A stretch of DNA of 64,000 nt from CAYRPN01 sp964426135 (GCA_964426135.1 CAYRPN010000006.1:20637-84636), one strand, 5' to 3'. Counted from the first letter of the stretch, positions 15,957 to 24,925 are shown. Numbers and translations are program-made. Notes: a model not told the origin generated them from the sequence alone.

Positions 15957-17095
15957 TCCGGTTTCTCCGCGGCGGCGGTGAGCTTCACCTGCAGCACGTC
16001 GTTCTTGCGTTTGAAAATCACGCTGATTTCCTGCCCCGGCTTGAGCAGGGCGAACTGCGCGTCGTAGTCGGTAATCGAGCGCACCACTTCGCCGTTGATG
16101 GCGAGGACCAGGTCGTCCTTCTGCAGACCCGCTTTGCCGGCAGGCGAATCGGGCAGCACGCGGTCGATGTAAGCCGGCGAACGCTTGCCGCCGAGGCGGA
16201 ACAGGCGCAGGCCCAGTTCCGCCTTGCCGTCGCCGACGGGAACGGGCGGCTTGGTCACCACGTCCGCCACTTTGTCGTCCATGAACGCCCGCAGCAGGTC
16301 GGCGGGCACCGCGTAGTTGATGCGGGTGTTGGTGCTCTTGCTTTCAAGGATCTTGCCGACCATGCCGGCGAGCTTCTTGTCAGGCGTGATCAGGGCGCCG
16401 CCGGGAGCGCCGGGGTTGCTGGTGATCGCGTCGATCAGCAGCACCTCGCCTTGCAGTTCGACATCAATGGCGCGCTTCTTCGCGTCGATCTCCGTGCGCA
16501 GCGACACGACGCCGAGATTCACGCTCAGCGGCTCATCGCGGTCGGCGACTTTGAAGCAATTGCTGACACTGAGCACCCAGTCGGCCTTCTGCACGACGGG
16601 CTTGTCGGCGAGCTCGAAAAACTCGGGCGTTTTCGCATCGATCTTCAGGAGCGCAAGCTGCAGCGCGTCATTGCGGCGTTCGATCTGGGCGGGGTAGATT
16701 CGGCCGTCGGACAGCACGATCTGGATGCGGGCGTTGAGGTCGCCGCTGACGTAGATGCCGTGGGCGGTGAGGATGTGGCCCTCGGCGGAGACGAGGATGC
16801 CGCTGGCGTAGCCGTGCTCGCGGCCGGCGCCGGCGCCGTAGAGTTTCACCGTGCGCTTCTGGGCCCAGGCGATGGCGTCGGCGAAAGGGTTGGTCGCGGT
16901 AGCGTCATCGGTGGCGGCGGCGGCGGCGGCGGAAGGGGATGAATCGACGGCGGCCGCGCTCGCCGCTTGCGGCTTCGCAACGGGCTTCTCCTTCGTGCCC
17001 GCATCCTCCGCGACCATCGGCGATCCCGCGGCAAGCGCCCAAGCCGTCAGCATGCCGGCGGCGAAGCGCTTGATGTTTCGTTGATGTTGAGTCAT
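15953..17095 (-). CDS. HtrA-like protein with degenerate catalytic triad, plus PDZ
   Basis: A 380-residue exported protein with a signal peptide (FAAGMLTAWALAAGSPMVAE) and an Ala-rich linker. The trypsin-like fold is recognisable from GILVSAEGHILTAHGIY, RRNDALQLALLKI and SNPGAPGGAL. The catalytic His position is Gly113 (a His sits one residue early), the Asp is Gln146 and the Ser is Pro231. A PDZ domain follows at about 285-375 (IDRVLPDSPAGKAGLQKDD). It is the middle member of three adjacent paralogues and overlaps the next by four bases. A regulatory or scaffold role next to the active protease is likely. The ATG at 17095 fits the signal peptide. Confidence 0.85.
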   Translation of the reverse strand: MTQHQRNIKRFAAGMLTAWALAAGSPMVAEDAGTKEKPVAKPQAASAAAVDSSPSAAAAAATDDATATNPFADAIAWAQKRTVKLYGAGAGREHGYASGILVSAEGHILTAHGIYVSGDLNARIQIVLSDGRIYPAQIERRNDALQLALLKIDAKTPEFFELADKPVVQKADWVLSVSNCFKVADRDEPLSVNLGVVSLRTEIDAKKRAIDVELQGEVLLIDAITSNPGAPGGALITPDKKLAGMVGKILESKSTNTRINYAVPADLLRAFMDDKVADVVTKPPVPVGDGKAELGLRLFRLGGKRSPAYIDRVLPDSPAGKAGLQKDDLVLAINGEVVRSITDYDAQFALLKPGQEISVIFKRKNDVLQVKLTAAAEKPE

Positions 17096-17169
17096 GACTT
17101 CGTTCCTCGAATCGCGAATCGTTCTCTGCGAATCCTTCTGTTCACGCCCATCCTCTCCGCGCTCGCCCA

Positions 17170-17195
17170 GACGCCTGCGGCGTTTCCGCTAAACG
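17170..17195 (+). repeat. Family B hairpin repeat variant
   Basis: ACGCCTGCGGCGTTTCCGCTAAAC: a small CGCC/GGCG hairpin with the GCTAAAC edge, in the gap between two HtrA paralogues. Near-identical copies are at 27607 and 60604. Confidence 0.7.
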
Positions 17196-17279
17196 GTGCG
17201 AGCCGCCGATGAATGCCGATGGGCGGGATTGACGGAAGAATCGATCCGCGTTGATCTGTGTTCATCCGCGGCAAAGCGC

Positions 17280-19475
17280 TCACTTCGCCGGCATCGCGAA
17301 CGCGTCCGCCGGCAGTTCCGTCAGCACTTCCACGTCGCTCCACACGCCGAGCATCGCAGGTGTTTCCGCCAGGCCGCGCACCATGCGCACACCGGTGGGC
17401 ACCTTGATGCCCGCGATGTCGCGGTAGCCGTCGACGGACAGCGCGTCCTCGGTGGGCTGATCCTTGTCATCCGCCATGCCGAACTTGAGCAGTTGCGTTT
17501 CGAAATCGGCGCTGCCGTGATCGCTGCGGAGCATGCTGAACCAGCCGACCATGCGGTTGCCGGCTTTGTCTTCGGTGAGGATGCGATAGGCGATGCGGCC
17601 CTGCGCCTTGTCCACGCCCTGCAACAGGATGCGCTTGAAGTGATCCTTTGGATTGACGGCGGAGTAGCCCGCCACCGCGGTGCGCAGCACCGCCATGCGA
17701 TGCTTTTTCGCGGCATCGCCTTCGTGCCTGTTTTTCTGATCGCCCAGCATTTCGTAGAGCACGCTGCCGTCCCAGACGAAGAGCATCGGATGGCCCTTGC
17801 CTTCGACGCGGACGCGGCCGTCGGAAGCGCTGATGACGGTGGACTTGCCCATCGAAGCGCCGCCAGCGGACCACTCCTCGTTGAAGCGGACCGCCTTGAC
17901 TTTGTCGAGGGCCGCGCGACCGCCCTGGAACTCGACCCACTGCGCGAGCACGCGAAGGGCTTCCTGCTCGTTGACTTTCGCATCGCGAATCTGGCCGAAG
18001 TTCAGCGCCATCTGCGGCGCGGGCATGATCGGCTGCGGCGCAGGCCGCGGAGGCTGCGGGGGCTGCGGGGGCTGCGGGGGCTGCTTGGGCGCGTCCTTCG
18101 CCGGGTCAGGTTTCGGCGTTTCCTTCGATGGCTCCTTCGGTGCTTCAGGCTTCGGCGCGTTCTTGTCGTTCTCGTTCTTTACGTCAGCGGGCTTGGGAGA
18201 GGCGTCCTGAGGAGCAACGTCCTTGGGCGCTCCCGCCGGCGTCGCTTGCGCCTTTGCATCCTTCGCATCCTTTGCATCCTTCGCGTCACTCCCCTCTTTC
18301 TTGTCCTCCGCCTTCTCCTTGTCCCTCTCTTTCGCTTTCGGCGCAGGCTGCGGCGGCTGCGCACGCGGCGGCACCGGCGGCTTCGGATACGTAATCGCCG
18401 TCAAACGCACCCACGCGCTCTTCTGCTTGCCCTCGTGTTCCCACACCACTTCGACGGGCCAGTGCGCCGGCAGCGTGGCGATCAGGCTGGTGAACTCGTG
18501 CGTGTTCCTGATCTCCTGCCCGTTGAACTTCACGAGCCGATCCGCCAGCTCCAGGCCTGCCTTGCCGATGGGCGAATCGAGGTTGATCGATTCGCAGACG
18601 ACTTCATTGTTGCCGCGGCGAGCAAAGACGGCTTCGAGCGTGCCATGCTCGCAGACTTTCGTCGCGAGCAGTTCGGGGATGAACATCTTGCACTGGTTGC
18701 TGCTGATGGCGTAGCCGAGGCCGACATTGACGCGGCCGCGTTCTTCGAAACTGCCGCGGCCGTTGATGCCGATGACTTCGCCATTCATGTTGAAGAGCGG
18801 GCCGCCGGAGTTGCCGGGGTTGATGGATGAATCGATCTGGATGCAGTTGCCGTACTCGAGCATTTTCCCGCCGGGCCCCGCGCCGGGCTGGTAGCGCTTG
18901 ACGCCGGAGACGACGCCGAGGGTGACGGTGGGCGTCTGATCCTCGGCGAGGATGAAGGGGTTTCCCATGGCCATGGCGAAATCGCCGACGCGGACGGTGT
19001 CGGAGTCGGCGAGTCGGGAGTACTGGAAACGGTGATCTTTCGTGGGGCCTTCGAGCTTGATGATGGCGAGGTCGCCGCCGGGGTCAGTGCCGTAGAGCTT
19101 CCACTTGTAGAGCTTGCCGTCAGCGAGGCCGCCCCAGCCTTCCTGCCCGGCGCCGGCGACGACGTGGTGATTGGTCAGCACGTAGCCATCGGGTGAAAAG
19201 ACAACGCCGGAGCCGCCGCCCTGGCGGTTCATGCCGTAGACCGCGACGACGGTGTGGTAGACCTTCTGAATCGCGGCGATGCGCGAGGATTCGACGGCGC
19301 GGACTTTGGCGAGCTCCGGCGCAGCGATGGTTTCCTGGGCACGTAACGCTTGCGGAGCAGAGACCAGCAGGCTCGCTGCGACGAGGCCGAGGGCGCAAGC
19401 AGCGGAACCGGGCCCGCGCAAGAGGCGCGGCAATCGATGCAGGCGCGCGAAACACCGAGGCAGCCAGGTCGTCAT
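17280..19475 (-). CDS. HtrA-type serine protease with PDZ and C-terminal extension
   Basis: A 731-residue exported protease. The start at 19475 has GGAG eight bases upstream and a signal peptide follows (AACALGLVAASLLVSAPQAL). The triad is intact: His104 in LTNHHVV, Asp135 in DPGGDLAIIKL and Ser223 in NPGNSGGPL. A PDZ-like region (about 285-365) contains SPIGKAGLELADRLVKFNG. A Lys/Pro/Ala-rich linker with four KDA units and a PPQP run (about 375-500) leads to a 220-residue C-terminal domain of unknown type, with LNFGQIRDAKVNEQEALRVL near its start. It should degrade or refold misfolded periplasmic proteins. It heads a three-gene HtrA cluster in which the other two lack the triad. Confidence 0.9.
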   Translation of the reverse strand: MTTWLPRCFARLHRLPRLLRGPGSAACALGLVAASLLVSAPQALRAQETIAAPELAKVRAVESSRIAAIQKVYHTVVAVYGMNRQGGGSGVVFSPDGYVLTNHHVVAGAGQEGWGGLADGKLYKWKLYGTDPGGDLAIIKLEGPTKDHRFQYSRLADSDTVRVGDFAMAMGNPFILAEDQTPTVTLGVVSGVKRYQPGAGPGGKMLEYGNCIQIDSSINPGNSGGPLFNMNGEVIGINGRGSFEERGRVNVGLGYAISSNQCKMFIPELLATKVCEHGTLEAVFARRGNNEVVCESINLDSPIGKAGLELADRLVKFNGQEIRNTHEFTSLIATLPAHWPVEVVWEHEGKQKSAWVRLTAITYPKPPVPPRAQPPQPAPKAKERDKEKAEDKKEGSDAKDAKDAKDAKAQATPAGAPKDVAPQDASPKPADVKNENDKNAPKPEAPKEPSKETPKPDPAKDAPKQPPQPPQPPQPPRPAPQPIMPAPQMALNFGQIRDAKVNEQEALRVLAQWVEFQGGRAALDKVKAVRFNEEWSAGGASMGKSTVISASDGRVRVEGKGHPMLFVWDGSVLYEMLGDQKNRHEGDAAKKHRMAVLRTAVAGYSAVNPKDHFKRILLQGVDKAQGRIAYRILTEDKAGNRMVGWFSMLRSDHGSADFETQLLKFGMADDKDQPTEDALSVDGYRDIAGIKVPTGVRMVRGLAETPAMLGVWSDVEVLTELPADAFAMPAK

Positions 19476-19566
19476 GGTCGAAACTCCAGTGGCGGTGCTG
19501 CGATTATAAGGGGGAGGTGATGATGAACGCGCAGGGAATGTGGCGTTACAGAGGTGTTACGGAGGT

Positions 19567-19998
19567 CTATTTCCAGGCGGCGACCCAAACGACGGACAAC
19601 CATTGGGATCTGACGGCATTCACCAGTCGTTCGTCCGCGGTGACGAACTCGCAGGATTCGCGCTGGCTCAGCGCCACGTAAAGCGAATCGTAGACGGTTC
19701 GATTCAGCGAAGTCGCCAACTGGAAAGCTTCAACCATAAGATCGGCACACGGGACGATCTTGATCGGCAAGCGAAGAACCGCGTCGAGGATCGCCTTAGC
19801 ATCGGCCAGATCCATCCCCTGCATCGTGTGCTTCTTCCAAACGATGTTGCCGACTTCAGCGAACAGCAGATCGGGCGCCCACAGTTCTAACTCGCCGCGA
19901 CCGAAGCCTTCGAGAATGACTTGCGCGCTGTCGGAATGGTTCTCCGGCGCGAACCACTTGACCACCACGCTGCTGTCGACGACGAGCTTGCGTATCAG
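19567..19998 (-). CDS. PIN-domain ribonuclease toxin (VapC-like)
   Basis: About 143 residues. The PIN acidic set is complete: first Asp in KLVVDSSVVVKWF, Glu in LFAEVGNIVWKK, Asp in TVYDSLYVALS and Asp in FVTADERLVNAV. The conserved first Asp lies upstream of the first conventional in-frame start (GTG at 19968), so translation must begin earlier. The only near-start codon is a CTG at 19998 that overlaps the antitoxin stop (CTGA). Such overlaps are typical of toxin-antitoxin pairs, so CTG initiation is likely. It should be an RNA endonuclease held inactive by the upstream partner. Confidence 0.85.
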   Translation of the reverse strand: MIRKLVVDSSVVVKWFAPENHSDSAQVILEGFGRGELELWAPDLLFAEVGNIVWKKHTMQGMDLADAKAILDAVLRLPIKIVPCADLMVEAFQLATSLNRTVYDSLYVALSQRESCEFVTADERLVNAVRSQWLSVVWVAAWK

Positions 19999-20231
19999 CG
20001 TCCCCGGTCATCGCGAATCAAGTCGACACTGTCGGGCATCAGGCCGTGCTTGGCGGACAGCCGACGAAAAACCTGGTGGATTTCCTCAATAGCGACGGCG
20101 CTGCCCCCGCTTACGGACTGTCCACCGAGTCGGCGGGCAAGAAGGTCTTCAACCGACGCAAGGCCAAGGCGTCGCGCTTGGGCTTGAAGGTTGCGAAACA
20201 GGGCATCCGAGATGGTCAGCGTCTGACTCAT
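19995..20231 (-). CDS. Antitoxin of the PIN pair (VapB-like)
   Basis: A 78-residue protein starting MSQTLTISDALFRNLQAQAR, a short N-terminal segment suited to a ribbon or helix DNA-binding fold. A helical middle and a charged C-terminus (DLIRDDRGR) follow. It precedes and overlaps the PIN toxin by four bases, the usual order for VapBC-type modules. It should neutralise the toxin and autoregulate the pair. The precise antitoxin family is not certain. Confidence 0.78.
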   Translation of the reverse strand: MSQTLTISDALFRNLQAQARRLGLASVEDLLARRLGGQSVSGGSAVAIEEIHQVFRRLSAKHGLMPDSVDLIRDDRGR

Positions 20232-20298
20232 TGCTGTGAATTGTAGCAGCGCGATGGCGATCAGCCACGCGCCGCCCGTTGGGTCAACCTACTTCAAA

Positions 20299-20574
20299 TC
20301 ATGCTCGTCCCGCCAGCCACTTCTTGAACGACGCCGGACTCTCACCTGACGGCGATCCTGCCAGCAGGTTCGCGACGCTGATGTCTTCGTCAAGGTCAGG
20401 CCAGTGAATGCCGACGCCGGCGCCGATGAGCCGCCAGTGGTTTCGTTCCGCGACTGTGGCGCGCTGCAGACGCGGAAACCACGCCAACGGCGCCGTGATG
20501 GTGCGGCCATCGGCGAGATCGACGACGATGGCCTCGTCGGAGACCGAAACCCTTTTGCCGATCGATGACTCCAT
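20299..20574 (-). CDS. DUF2442-type small protein
   Basis: A 91-residue protein. The start at 20574 (MESSIGKRVSVSD) is chosen because upstream codons translate a repeat. The pattern IVVDLADGRTITAPLAWFPR, then RNHWRLIGAGVGIHWPDLDE, is characteristic of DUF2442. Members often accompany toxin-antitoxin-like genes (DUF4160 partners), but no DUF4160 gene is next to it. It sits just after the VapBC-like pair. The C-terminus (SFKKWLAGRA) is basic. Its function is unknown. Confidence 0.8.
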   Translation of the reverse strand: MESSIGKRVSVSDEAIVVDLADGRTITAPLAWFPRLQRATVAERNHWRLIGAGVGIHWPDLDEDISVANLLAGSPSGESPASFKKWLAGRA

Positions 20575-20602
20575 ATCGTCGATTCTCAGTTGTTCGAGCG
20601 AC

Positions 20603-20629
20603 CTCGGCGGGCAAGCCCGCCGGCTAAAT
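20603..20629 (+). repeat. Family B hairpin repeat
   Basis: CTCGGCGGGCAAGCCCGCCG followed by GCTAAAT, ending at the 3' end of the FNR gene. Confidence 0.85.
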
Positions 20630-20630
20630 G

Positions 20631-21608
20631 TCACCCATACACCTCCAGCATCACCCGTCCCGTCGGCTTGATCTCGCGGTGAACCATCTGCCGGTTCCAC
20701 GCTTCCACGTGGTGCATCGTTTCGCCGTCGATCGAAAGATATTGCTCCAACTCTGCCGGCGAAAGGCGCGACGCCATCTGCTGGAACACGCCCACCTCCA
20801 TGCCGGTGATGCCGCACATGTAGATCAGCGTGCCGGGCTTTCGCAGCACCGGCAGCAGCAGGTCCGCATGCGTCTCGAAACGCTGGTGCACGTACATCGG
20901 CCCGCCGTTGCCGTCGGGCTGAATCTCCCGGCTGACGGCGGTGAGGTAGTGAAAGTTCGCGTGCTCCCGCGCCAACCGCTCGAACAGGTCGTGATACAAG
21001 AGATCGGTGGCGTAGGCGACGCCGGCGACAAGCACGATCGGCTGCTTCATGCCTGCGGCGAAAAGATCGAGCAGCATGCCGCGGAACGGCGCGATGCCGG
21101 TGCCCGTGGCGACGAAGACGTAGCTGAAATCGGTGGCATTCACCGGCAGCAGGAATCGCTTGCCCACGGGGCCGGTGAGTTTCACTTCGTCGCCCACCTG
21201 CAGATCACAGAGATAATTCGACGCGATGCCTTCAAAGAGGCGATGCGTGGTCCAGTGCTCGTCGATGACGCGCTTGACGCAGGTGGCGATGACGTTTCCT
21301 TTGCCGTCGTCGCCCTCACCGCGCGTCGGCGAGGCGTAGGAATACAGGCGGACCTTGTGCGGTTTGCCCGCGTCATCCACGCCCGGCGGAATCACGCCGA
21401 ACGACTGCCCCGGCCGGCCCGCGCCCGCCAGCGGTGTGCCCGTCACGTCGATGGCGATGTGCCGAACCATGCCCGACGCCTTGCGCTGGCCCAGCGTGCA
21501 CAGTTCGCTGCGCACGACCTTGCCGGTGCAGGGATTCTTCGGCGTGCAAAGGTTCATCCGCACGTCGGGGAAGGCGAGGGCGTCGAGTTGTTTGAGTTGG
21601 TCGTTCAT
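20631..21608 (-). CDS. Ferredoxin-NADP+ reductase, plant/cyanobacterial-type fold
   Basis: A 325-residue flavoprotein. The FAD-binding box RLYSYASP (RxYS motif), the NADP pyrophosphate box GTGIAPFRGML and the CGITGMEVGV motif with its conserved Cys are all visible. The NAD(P)H-binding half ends with a C-terminal EVYG; the classical reductases end in a stacking Tyr, here followed by Gly. It should move electrons between ferredoxin and NADP(H) in the cytoplasm. The ATG at 21608 is used; a GTG at 21623 is possible. No ferredoxin gene is adjacent. Confidence 0.9.
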   Translation of the reverse strand: MNDQLKQLDALAFPDVRMNLCTPKNPCTGKVVRSELCTLGQRKASGMVRHIAIDVTGTPLAGAGRPGQSFGVIPPGVDDAGKPHKVRLYSYASPTRGEGDDGKGNVIATCVKRVIDEHWTTHRLFEGIASNYLCDLQVGDEVKLTGPVGKRFLLPVNATDFSYVFVATGTGIAPFRGMLLDLFAAGMKQPIVLVAGVAYATDLLYHDLFERLAREHANFHYLTAVSREIQPDGNGGPMYVHQRFETHADLLLPVLRKPGTLIYMCGITGMEVGVFQQMASRLSPAELEQYLSIDGETMHHVEAWNRQMVHREIKPTGRVMLEVYG

Positions 21609-21672
21609 GCGGGGCGTCGCCACGGCACAGCGCGTTGGCCACGTGATGTGAACGGCGAGTCTCGGTGACCAC

Positions 21673-21697
21673 GCGGGGCAAGGCCCCGCGGCTAAAC
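21673..21697 (+). repeat. Family B hairpin repeat variant
   Basis: GCGGGGCAAGGCCCCGCG followed by GCTAAAC. The stem sequence is distinct from the other copies but the edge is shared. Confidence 0.75.
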
Positions 21698-21730
21698 GCC
21701 GCCGGGCTGATGGCTAATGGCTGACGGCTC

Positions 21731-22939
21731 TCACTCCCGGATCCACCGCGCGTCGCACCAGTTGCCGTGGTCCGCGAAATCCAGGTCCTCGCCCGCTTCC
21801 ACCGCCAGCGTCACCTTGCGCGTGCCCTCGGGAATCTTCACGCGCACCTCCGTCGGGTCGTCGCCGGCCTTGACGCGCTTGCGGAAGAGTTCCTTGCCGT
21901 CGGCGATGACGGCGAACTCGCAGTCGCCCTTGCCTTTCGTGCTGTCGTCGATGCCGATGGTCGCGGCGAACACGCTGAACTTCGCATCCGCCAGATACCC
22001 CAGCCGGCTGGTCGCGTGCACGCCCAGGCCTTTCTCGAACACCCGGCCCTTGAGCGTCAGCGGCTTGCCGCGCACGGACCGGTCGCGCTGCCACCTGCCC
22101 ACGTCGGCGATGGCGCGCTCGAAAACATCCGCCGGTTCGATATCGGAGAGGAACACGAGGCGGTCGCTGCGCACATCCAGCCGCATCACCGCCGCCCAAG
22201 GCGTCGTCATCGCCACGCCGCCGGCGAGCGTGATCTGCAGATTGCCGCCGGCGCCGCCGTCGAGCTTGTCGACTTTCGCCCACGCGCTGGACCCGTCGAT
22301 GAACTGCATGTTGCACAGGCCGGTGAGTGCCGGCGTCCTGCCGGTGCCGGCGAGCATCAACGCGAAAATCTTGGCGCGATCGATGGCGCGGTCTTCCTTG
22401 TCGTAATTCAGCTTGAGCTGGTCGGCGGAAAGATCGAGGAACACGCCTTCGAACGATTGAATCTTGTTGTCGAGATTGACGTAGACCTTGTCCTTGCTCC
22501 CGCCCGGCGGCGGCGGGGCGGCGACGTCGGCATCGAACACGTCGTGGCCGGCGGGCAGTTTTTTCGCGTCGGTCTCGTTGGTGAAGCGCACGGCTCGCAC
22601 CGCGGCGATGGGCAGCTTGAGCTTGCCGTGCGCCCATTCCAGATTGCACTCGGTCTCGCTGAGCGTGATGGACTTGGCGCGCAGATAACCGCCGCCGGTG
22701 AGATAGACGCGGGCGGCGGCTTCCGCCTCAGCCTTGGCGACGGGCCGTTCGATGCGGCGCAGGTTCTGCAGGTCGACGGGGTTGGCGTCGCCTTCGAAGG
22801 TGACTTTGCCGTCGGCGATGCCGGCGATGTTCTTGCCGACGCGCGTGCCGTCGAGCAGCACCGCGGTGTCGGTCTGAGCGCGGGCTGGAACGCAGAGAAG
22901 ACAGGCCAGCAGCAGCGGTGTGATGGAGCGGTGTTTCAT
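21731..22939 (-). CDS. Secreted NPCBM-domain protein
   Basis: A 402-residue exported protein. The start at 22939 (MKHRSITPLLLACLLCVPAR) gives a signal peptide cleaved near ARAQ. The C-terminal 140 residues match the NPCBM carbohydrate-binding module, with KGLGVHATSRLGYL near 290, ATIGIDDSTKGKGDCEF and DHGNWCDARWI at the end. The N-terminal 250 residues are mixed alpha/beta with no catalytic motif I recognise. Planctomycete NPCBM proteins are often extracellular glycan-binding proteins. The start is not obvious from a ribosome-binding site; the signal peptide decided it. Confidence 0.82.
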   Translation of the reverse strand: MKHRSITPLLLACLLCVPARAQTDTAVLLDGTRVGKNIAGIADGKVTFEGDANPVDLQNLRRIERPVAKAEAEAAARVYLTGGGYLRAKSITLSETECNLEWAHGKLKLPIAAVRAVRFTNETDAKKLPAGHDVFDADVAAPPPPGGSKDKVYVNLDNKIQSFEGVFLDLSADQLKLNYDKEDRAIDRAKIFALMLAGTGRTPALTGLCNMQFIDGSSAWAKVDKLDGGAGGNLQITLAGGVAMTTPWAAVMRLDVRSDRLVFLSDIEPADVFERAIADVGRWQRDRSVRGKPLTLKGRVFEKGLGVHATSRLGYLADAKFSVFAATIGIDDSTKGKGDCEFAVIADGKELFRKRVKAGDDPTEVRVKIPEGTRKVTLAVEAGEDLDFADHGNWCDARWIRE

Positions 22940-23027
22940 GGGCAATTCACGGTTGCGGTAGGTGGGCGCATCCGAACACAGTGTAGCCGAGGCAGACGGC
23001 AATTCGATCAAGGCATTCAAGACAGAT

Positions 23028-23790
23028 TGACCACCGAGACACCGAGAGCACTGAGATCGGACAAGGCAGAGATAAGAGCCAGAAAGGCAAAATAGAAAAT
23101 GCAAAATGCAAAAGTCAAAATGCCGAGATGTAAGCTCCTGCCGGCGTATGTCTGACTTTTGCATTTTGACCTTTGCATTGTCTATTTTGACTTTCCTTCT
23201 CCTTTCCTGTCTCGCCTCTGCCTTGTCCGGTCTCGGTGCTCTCGGTGTCTCGGTGGTCAAACTCTTCTCCGTCGGCTCTTCGTTCCGATTCGATCCATGC
23301 CATTCATCTTTCTTCGTGTTCGTTGTGCCTTCGTGTCCTTCGTGTTTGACTGATTCGTCTCTGTCTTGTCCGTTGTCTCGCCTCTGCCTTGTCCGGTCTC
23401 GGTGCTCTCGGTGTCTCGGTGGTCAAACTCTTCTCCGTCGGCTCTTCGTTCCGATTCGATCCATGCCATTCATCTTTCTTCGTGTTCGTTGTGCCTTCGT
23501 GTCCTTCGTGTTTGACTGATTCGTCTCTGTCTTGTCCGTTGTCTCGCCTCTGCCTTGTCCGGTCTCGGTGCTCTCGGTGTCTCGGTGGTCAAACTCTTCT
23601 CCGTCGGCTCTTCGTTCCGATTCGATCCATGCCATTCATCTTTCTTCGTGTTCGTTGTGCCTTCGTGTCCTTCGTGTTTGACTGATTCGTCTCTGTCTTG
23701 TCCGTTGTCTCGCCTCTGCCTTGTCCGGTCTCGGTGCTCTCGGTGTCTCGGTGGTCAAACTCTTCTCCGTCGGCTCTTCGTTCCGACAAA
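23028..23790. repeat. 166-bp tandem repeat, about 3.4 copies, with an inverted fragment
   Basis: From about 23216 to 23790 a unit of 166 bases repeats with near-perfect identity. It contains CTCGGTGTCTCGGTGGTCAA, GTTCCGATTCGATCCATGCC and CCTTCGTGTCCTTCGTGTTT. At 23028-23072 the complement of its CTCGGTGTCTCGG part occurs as an inverted fragment. The gap of about 900 bases between NPCBM and TPR genes holds nothing else. Its open frames are products of the repeat and not genes. Confidence 0.95.
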
Positions 23791-23794
23791 AAAC

Positions 23795-23820
23795 CCCCGG
23801 CGGAGCCGGGGGCTAATGGG
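23795..23820 (+). repeat. Family B hairpin repeat variant
   Basis: CCCCCGGCGGAGCCGGGGGCTAAT: a CCCCCGGC/GCCGGGGG stem with GCTAAT edge. The stem is shared with the fragment inside the ABC ATPase gene at 58015. Confidence 0.75.
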
Positions 23821-23842
23821 TCGAACGGCAGCGATCCGGCGC

Positions 23843-24925
23843 TCAATCCTCGGGGCCTTCCTGCAGCCGGCGGTAGTACTCTTCGACCGCCTGGCGGTAG
23901 CGCGAGGGAAACTTGGCCTGGAACGCCTTGATCACTTCCTGTTTTTCTTTTTTCTTCGCATCGCCCCAGGTGTCGGCCGCGTTGCCTCGGTTGACGCGGT
24001 GCAGGGCGCCGGCCTCGCTGGCGCCTTCGGGCGCTTGCGAGTTCTGGGCGGGGCTGCTGGGGTTGTTGTTGCGCGGGCCGTTGCCTTGCCCCTGTCCCTG
24101 CCCGCCGCCACCGCCGCCACCACCGCCGCCGCCGCTGTTTTCCTTGTCTTCCGCTTCCTTGATGAGTTTTTCGAGCATGGCGATGATGTTGCCCTGCTCC
24201 TTCTGCGTCGGGTCGCCGGACCATTTCAGGTCCAGATGCCTGCGGGAAAACTCCATGCGCTCGGTCACGTCGAAGAGGGAGCCTTCGACGAGGAACTTCA
24301 GTTCCTCCACGCGGTGGGAGGCCGCCACCCACAGTCGCTCGGGCGCGTCGGGGTTCTGGCGGAGGTAGGTCGCCAGCGACACGATGGCGTCGTTGCGGTC
24401 GAGGAGTTTGTCCTGGCAGATGCCCTTGTAGAAGAGCGCTTCGCCGGCGTGGAGGGTCTTGTCGAACTTGGCGGGGCCCGCGAGCTTGTCGAGCAGCACG
24501 ATCGCCGACTCGTAGTTCTCCGTCGTCATGTGGGCGCGGGCCAGATAAAACTCCGCATGGGCGGCCAGGTATGCATCCTCGCTCTTGGCCAGCGCCGTGA
24601 GCTTGGCGATTGCCTGATCGGTTTCCTCGTCGGCGAAGAGCGACAGCGCCTTGCCCAGGTCGGGATAGAGCGCGGTCATCGCCTTGGTCAGCACGTACTC
24701 GTCGTCGCCGGCCTTGCCGCCGGCGAGTTCCTGCACGACGAGCTTGCGCTGGTCGGCGGTGAGCGCCTTGTTGGCGAGCGTGGCCGACATGAAGCGGGCG
24801 ACGATCTCGCTCTTGGCCGGCGGACGGTAGGGCAGCGACGGGATCGTCACATCGTCCCGGCCGAACGCGGCGGAGGCGGAGAGAGCCAGGCCGAGGAAGA
24901 ATGCGGAGAGTTTGCGAAGACGCAT
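23843..24925 (-). CDS. Secreted TPR protein
   Basis: A 360-residue exported protein. The start at 24925 is preceded by AGGAG, and a signal peptide ends near ASAAFGRDD. Residues about 90-220 are TPR-like helices (AHAEFYLARAHMTTENYESA and GEALFYKGICQDKLLDRNDA). A glycine run of eleven residues follows near 275, then a Gln/Asn/Pro stretch. The C-terminus is a helical segment (FPSRYRQAVEEYYRRLQEG). It is the last gene of the long minus-strand VWA/MoxR run and may assemble with the coiled-coil protein upstream. Confidence 0.85.
   Translation of the reverse strand: MRLRKLSAFFLGLALSASAAFGRDDVTIPSLPYRPPAKSEIVARFMSATLANKALTADQRKLVVQELAGGKAGDDEYVLTKAMTALYPDLGKALSLFADEETDQAIAKLTALAKSEDAYLAAHAEFYLARAHMTTENYESAIVLLDKLAGPAKFDKTLHAGEALFYKGICQDKLLDRNDAIVSLATYLRQNPDAPERLWVAASHRVEELKFLVEGSLFDVTERMEFSRRHLDLKWSGDPTQKEQGNIIAMLEKLIKEAEDKENSGGGGGGGGGGGQGQGQGNGPRNNNPSSPAQNSQAPEGASEAGALHRVNRGNAADTWGDAKKKEKQEVIKAFQAKFPSRYRQAVEEYYRRLQEGPED

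Noticed and set aside
23216..23790. A possible CRISPR array, because units repeat at regular spacing.
   Set aside because: The whole 166-base unit repeats without variable spacers, and no cas gene is near.
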